From Micromonospora ferruginea (lineage in GTDB: Bacteria > Actinomycetota > Actinomycetes > Mycobacteriales > Micromonosporaceae), in contig NZ_CP059322.2 in assembly GCF_013694245.2 (NCBI RefSeq), positions 616,001 to 680,000 on the forward strand: a DNA stretch of 64,000 nucleotides, read 5' to 3'. The first letter of the stretch is position 1. Every line of letters begins with the position of its first letter. The translations under genes were made by a program, and so were the position numbers. Shown in pieces: positions 62,661-64,000 of the stretch. Below the pieces are notes generated by a model, which was not told the DNA's origin, ran no database searches, and saw nothing but the letters and a program-made list of their open reading frames with translations.

Positions 62661-64000
62661 TCAGCGGTGGGCGTTGCTCGGCCGCCCCCACGGACCGGTG
62701 ATCGCGAACACGTAGCCCGGGGTCTGGATGTTGGCGAACAGGATCTTCCCGTCCGCGCTGAACGTCGGCCCGGTGAATTCGCTGTCGTTCAGCTCGTTGC
62801 GGGCCAGCGCGTACGCCTTGCCCTGCTCGGTGACGCCGACCAGGTGCGACACCCCCTCGCCGTCCTCGGCCAGGATCACCCCGCCGTACGGGGAGACGGT
62901 GATGTTGTCCGGCCCGTCGTAGTTGCCGTTGTCGGCCTCCGGGTCGGTGTTCACCCCGAAGATGGTCTTCAGCGTGACGGTCTGCCGGCGCGGGTCGTAG
63001 AACCAGACCTGCCCGTCGTGCTCGTGGACGCTGCCGTCGTCGAGCCGGGCGTAGCTGGCCACGAAGTAGGCGCCGCCGTCGCCCCACCAGGCGCCCTCCA
63101 GCTTGCGGCTGCGGGTCACCTCGCCGTCGGCGAACTGCTTGCGCACCGACACGGTCCGGGCGTCCCGGTCCGGCACCTCCACCCACTCCACCTGGTAGCG
63201 GGTACCAGGTGTGGTGGCCTCGGACAGGTCGGCCACGTGCCCGTCGCCGCGCCGGCAGCGCATCGCCTCCAGGGTGCCGGCGGTGGCGCCGTCCGGCCGC
63301 TGGGCGAGCGCGCGCAGCGCGCCCTTGCCGGCCCGGAAGCCGGCCGGCGGCGTCCACCGGAAGTACAGGCCGTTCGGCCCGCTCGCGTCCTCGGTCAGAT
63401 AGATCGAGTGGGTGTACGGGTCGACCGCCACCGCCTCGTGGGAGTAGCGGCCGAGGAACGTCAGCGGCACCGGGTCGGCGTTGGCGGCCCGGTCGTGCGG
63501 GTCGACCTCGAAGACGTACCCGTGGTCCTTGAGGAACTGACCGCCGGCCCGCTGTTCGGTCTCCTCGCAGGTCAGCCAGGTGCCCCACGGGGTGATGCCG
63601 CCGGCGCAGTTGTTGTGCGTGCCGGCCACGCTGACGTACTCGCGCAGCCGCCGGCCCTGCTTGTCCACCTCGATGGTGGTGGTGCCGCCGCGCGCGCCCG
63701 GGTCGTAGGTGAGGCCGGGCAGCGCCGGCACCGGGTAGGGCTCGGTGCCACCGATCTCGTGGTTGTTCACCAGCACCGAGCCGCGCGGGCCGCGGAAGCA
63801 GCCGGTGCCGTCGGCGTCGCTGGGGGTGGGCTGGCCCGACTCCAGCAGCGTCGCGCCCGCCTGCGCGACGACGGTGTAGGAGAAGCCGGGCGGGAGGGCC
63901 AACAGGCCGGCGGGGTCCGGCACCAGGTCGCCGTAGCCGACCGCGGGACGGCAGGCGGCCCGGGCCGCGGCGGGGCCGGCGATGGCGTCCAGGTTGCCGG
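62661..64000 (-). CDS. PhoX/DUF839-type alkaline phosphatase-like protein, 5' end beyond window
   Basis: The 3' portion (446 codons including the stop) of a DUF839 protein related to PhoX, a Ca2+/Fe-dependent secreted phosphatase. GFSYTVVAQAG, VLVNNHEIGGTEPYP, TYDPGARGGTTTIEVD, CAGGITPWGTWLTCEET, RYSHEAVAVDPYT and YLTEDASGPNGLYFRW are family motifs, with Glu/His ligand positions conserved in the first and last. NITVSPYGGVILAEDGEG closes the propeller-like fold. The frame stays open to the right edge (GNLDAIAGPAAARAACRPAVGYGDL precedes the first internal GTG at 63923), so the start and any Tat signal are outside. PhoX proteins are exported by Tat in the family. Confidence 0.9.
   Translation of the reverse strand, partial: GNLDAIAGPAAARAACRPAVGYGDLVPDPAGLLALPPGFSYTVVAQAGATLLESGQPTPSDADGTGCFRGPRGSVLVNNHEIGGTEPYPVPALPGLTYDPGARGGTTTIEVDKQGRRLREYVSVAGTHNNCAGGITPWGTWLTCEETEQRAGGQFLKDHGYVFEVDPHDRAANADPVPLTFLGRYSHEAVAVDPYTHSIYLTEDASGPNGLYFRWTPPAGFRAGKGALRALAQRPDGATAGTLEAMRCRRGDGHVADLSEATTPGTRYQVEWVEVPDRDARTVSVRKQFADGEVTRSRKLEGAWWGDGGAYFVASYARLDDGSVHEHDGQVWFYDPRRQTVTLKTIFGVNTDPEADNGNYDGPDNITVSPYGGVILAEDGEGVSHLVGVTEQGKAYALARNELNDSEFTGPTFSADGKILFANIQTPGYVFAITGPWGRPSNAHR

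Overview
The window is about 64 kb of very GC-rich DNA with dense, often overlapping genes, frequent GTG/TTG starts and GGGGCCCC-cored intergenic repeats. Gene content and order (ftsZ-yggS-sepF-yggT-wag31; a his operon with a PriA-type isomerase; trp genes without trpF; lgt; gltBD) point to an actinobacterium, most likely Micromonospora or a close relative. This placement rests on gene content and recognised sequence style, not on a database search.

Layout. 1-8.8 kb: end of the division/cell wall cluster (3' end of ftsZ, yggS, sepF, yggT, wag31), small envelope genes, a K+/Na+-H+ antiporter, a DksA/TraR zinc-finger protein, lspA and an RluD-type pseudouridine synthase. 8.9-12.1 kb: a ParA/MinD-like ATPase with a repetitive N-terminus, a membrane protein and a LON-domain protein. 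12.2-20.5 kb: hisD-hisC-hisB-(small membrane ORF)-hisH-(small membrane ORF)-priA-ridA in a tightly overlapping operon, then the peroxide-sensing ohrR-ohr-oxidoreductase unit, then a separate hisF. 20.5-28.3 kb: a YczE/YczR divergon, LtrA, a long-chain acyl-CoA synthetase, an orphan class I terpene synthase and a TIGR03085 protein. 28.5-34.9 kb: a heterodimeric ABC exporter, an ABC-2 efflux pump with its TetR gene, and a MerR regulator. 34.9-42.0 kb: nucleotidyltransferase, hisI (with an N-terminal reading-frame problem), trpE, a Trp-associated membrane protein, trpC, trpB, trpA. 42.0-52.2 kb: a repeat-rich gap, lgt, an FAD monooxygenase, a GNAT protein, gltB and gltD. 52.4-64 kb: two MFS transporters, a secreted M1 peptidase, a secreted SGNH hydrolase, TetR, a large NTPase-like/transmembrane/periplasmic-binding fusion, an SDR and a partial PhoX-like phosphatase.

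How it works together. Most genes are housekeeping: septation and polar growth, histidine and tryptophan synthesis (sharing PriA because no trpF is present here), ammonia assimilation, and lipoprotein processing (Lgt and LspA). Accessory functions are peroxide defence, efflux, a terpene and secreted hydrolases. A recurrent regulatory feature is a TANNNT-type -10 box ending 6-8 nt before the start codon (hisD, hisF, ohrR, yczE, trpC, lgt, LON gene, TIGR03085 gene, merR), which predicts leaderless transcripts. I saw no rRNA, tRNA, CRISPR array, insertion sequence, prophage or recognisable defence island. The least-explained items are the 888-residue receptor-like fusion, the hisI frame break, the small ORFs in the his operon and several families of small palindromic repeats.
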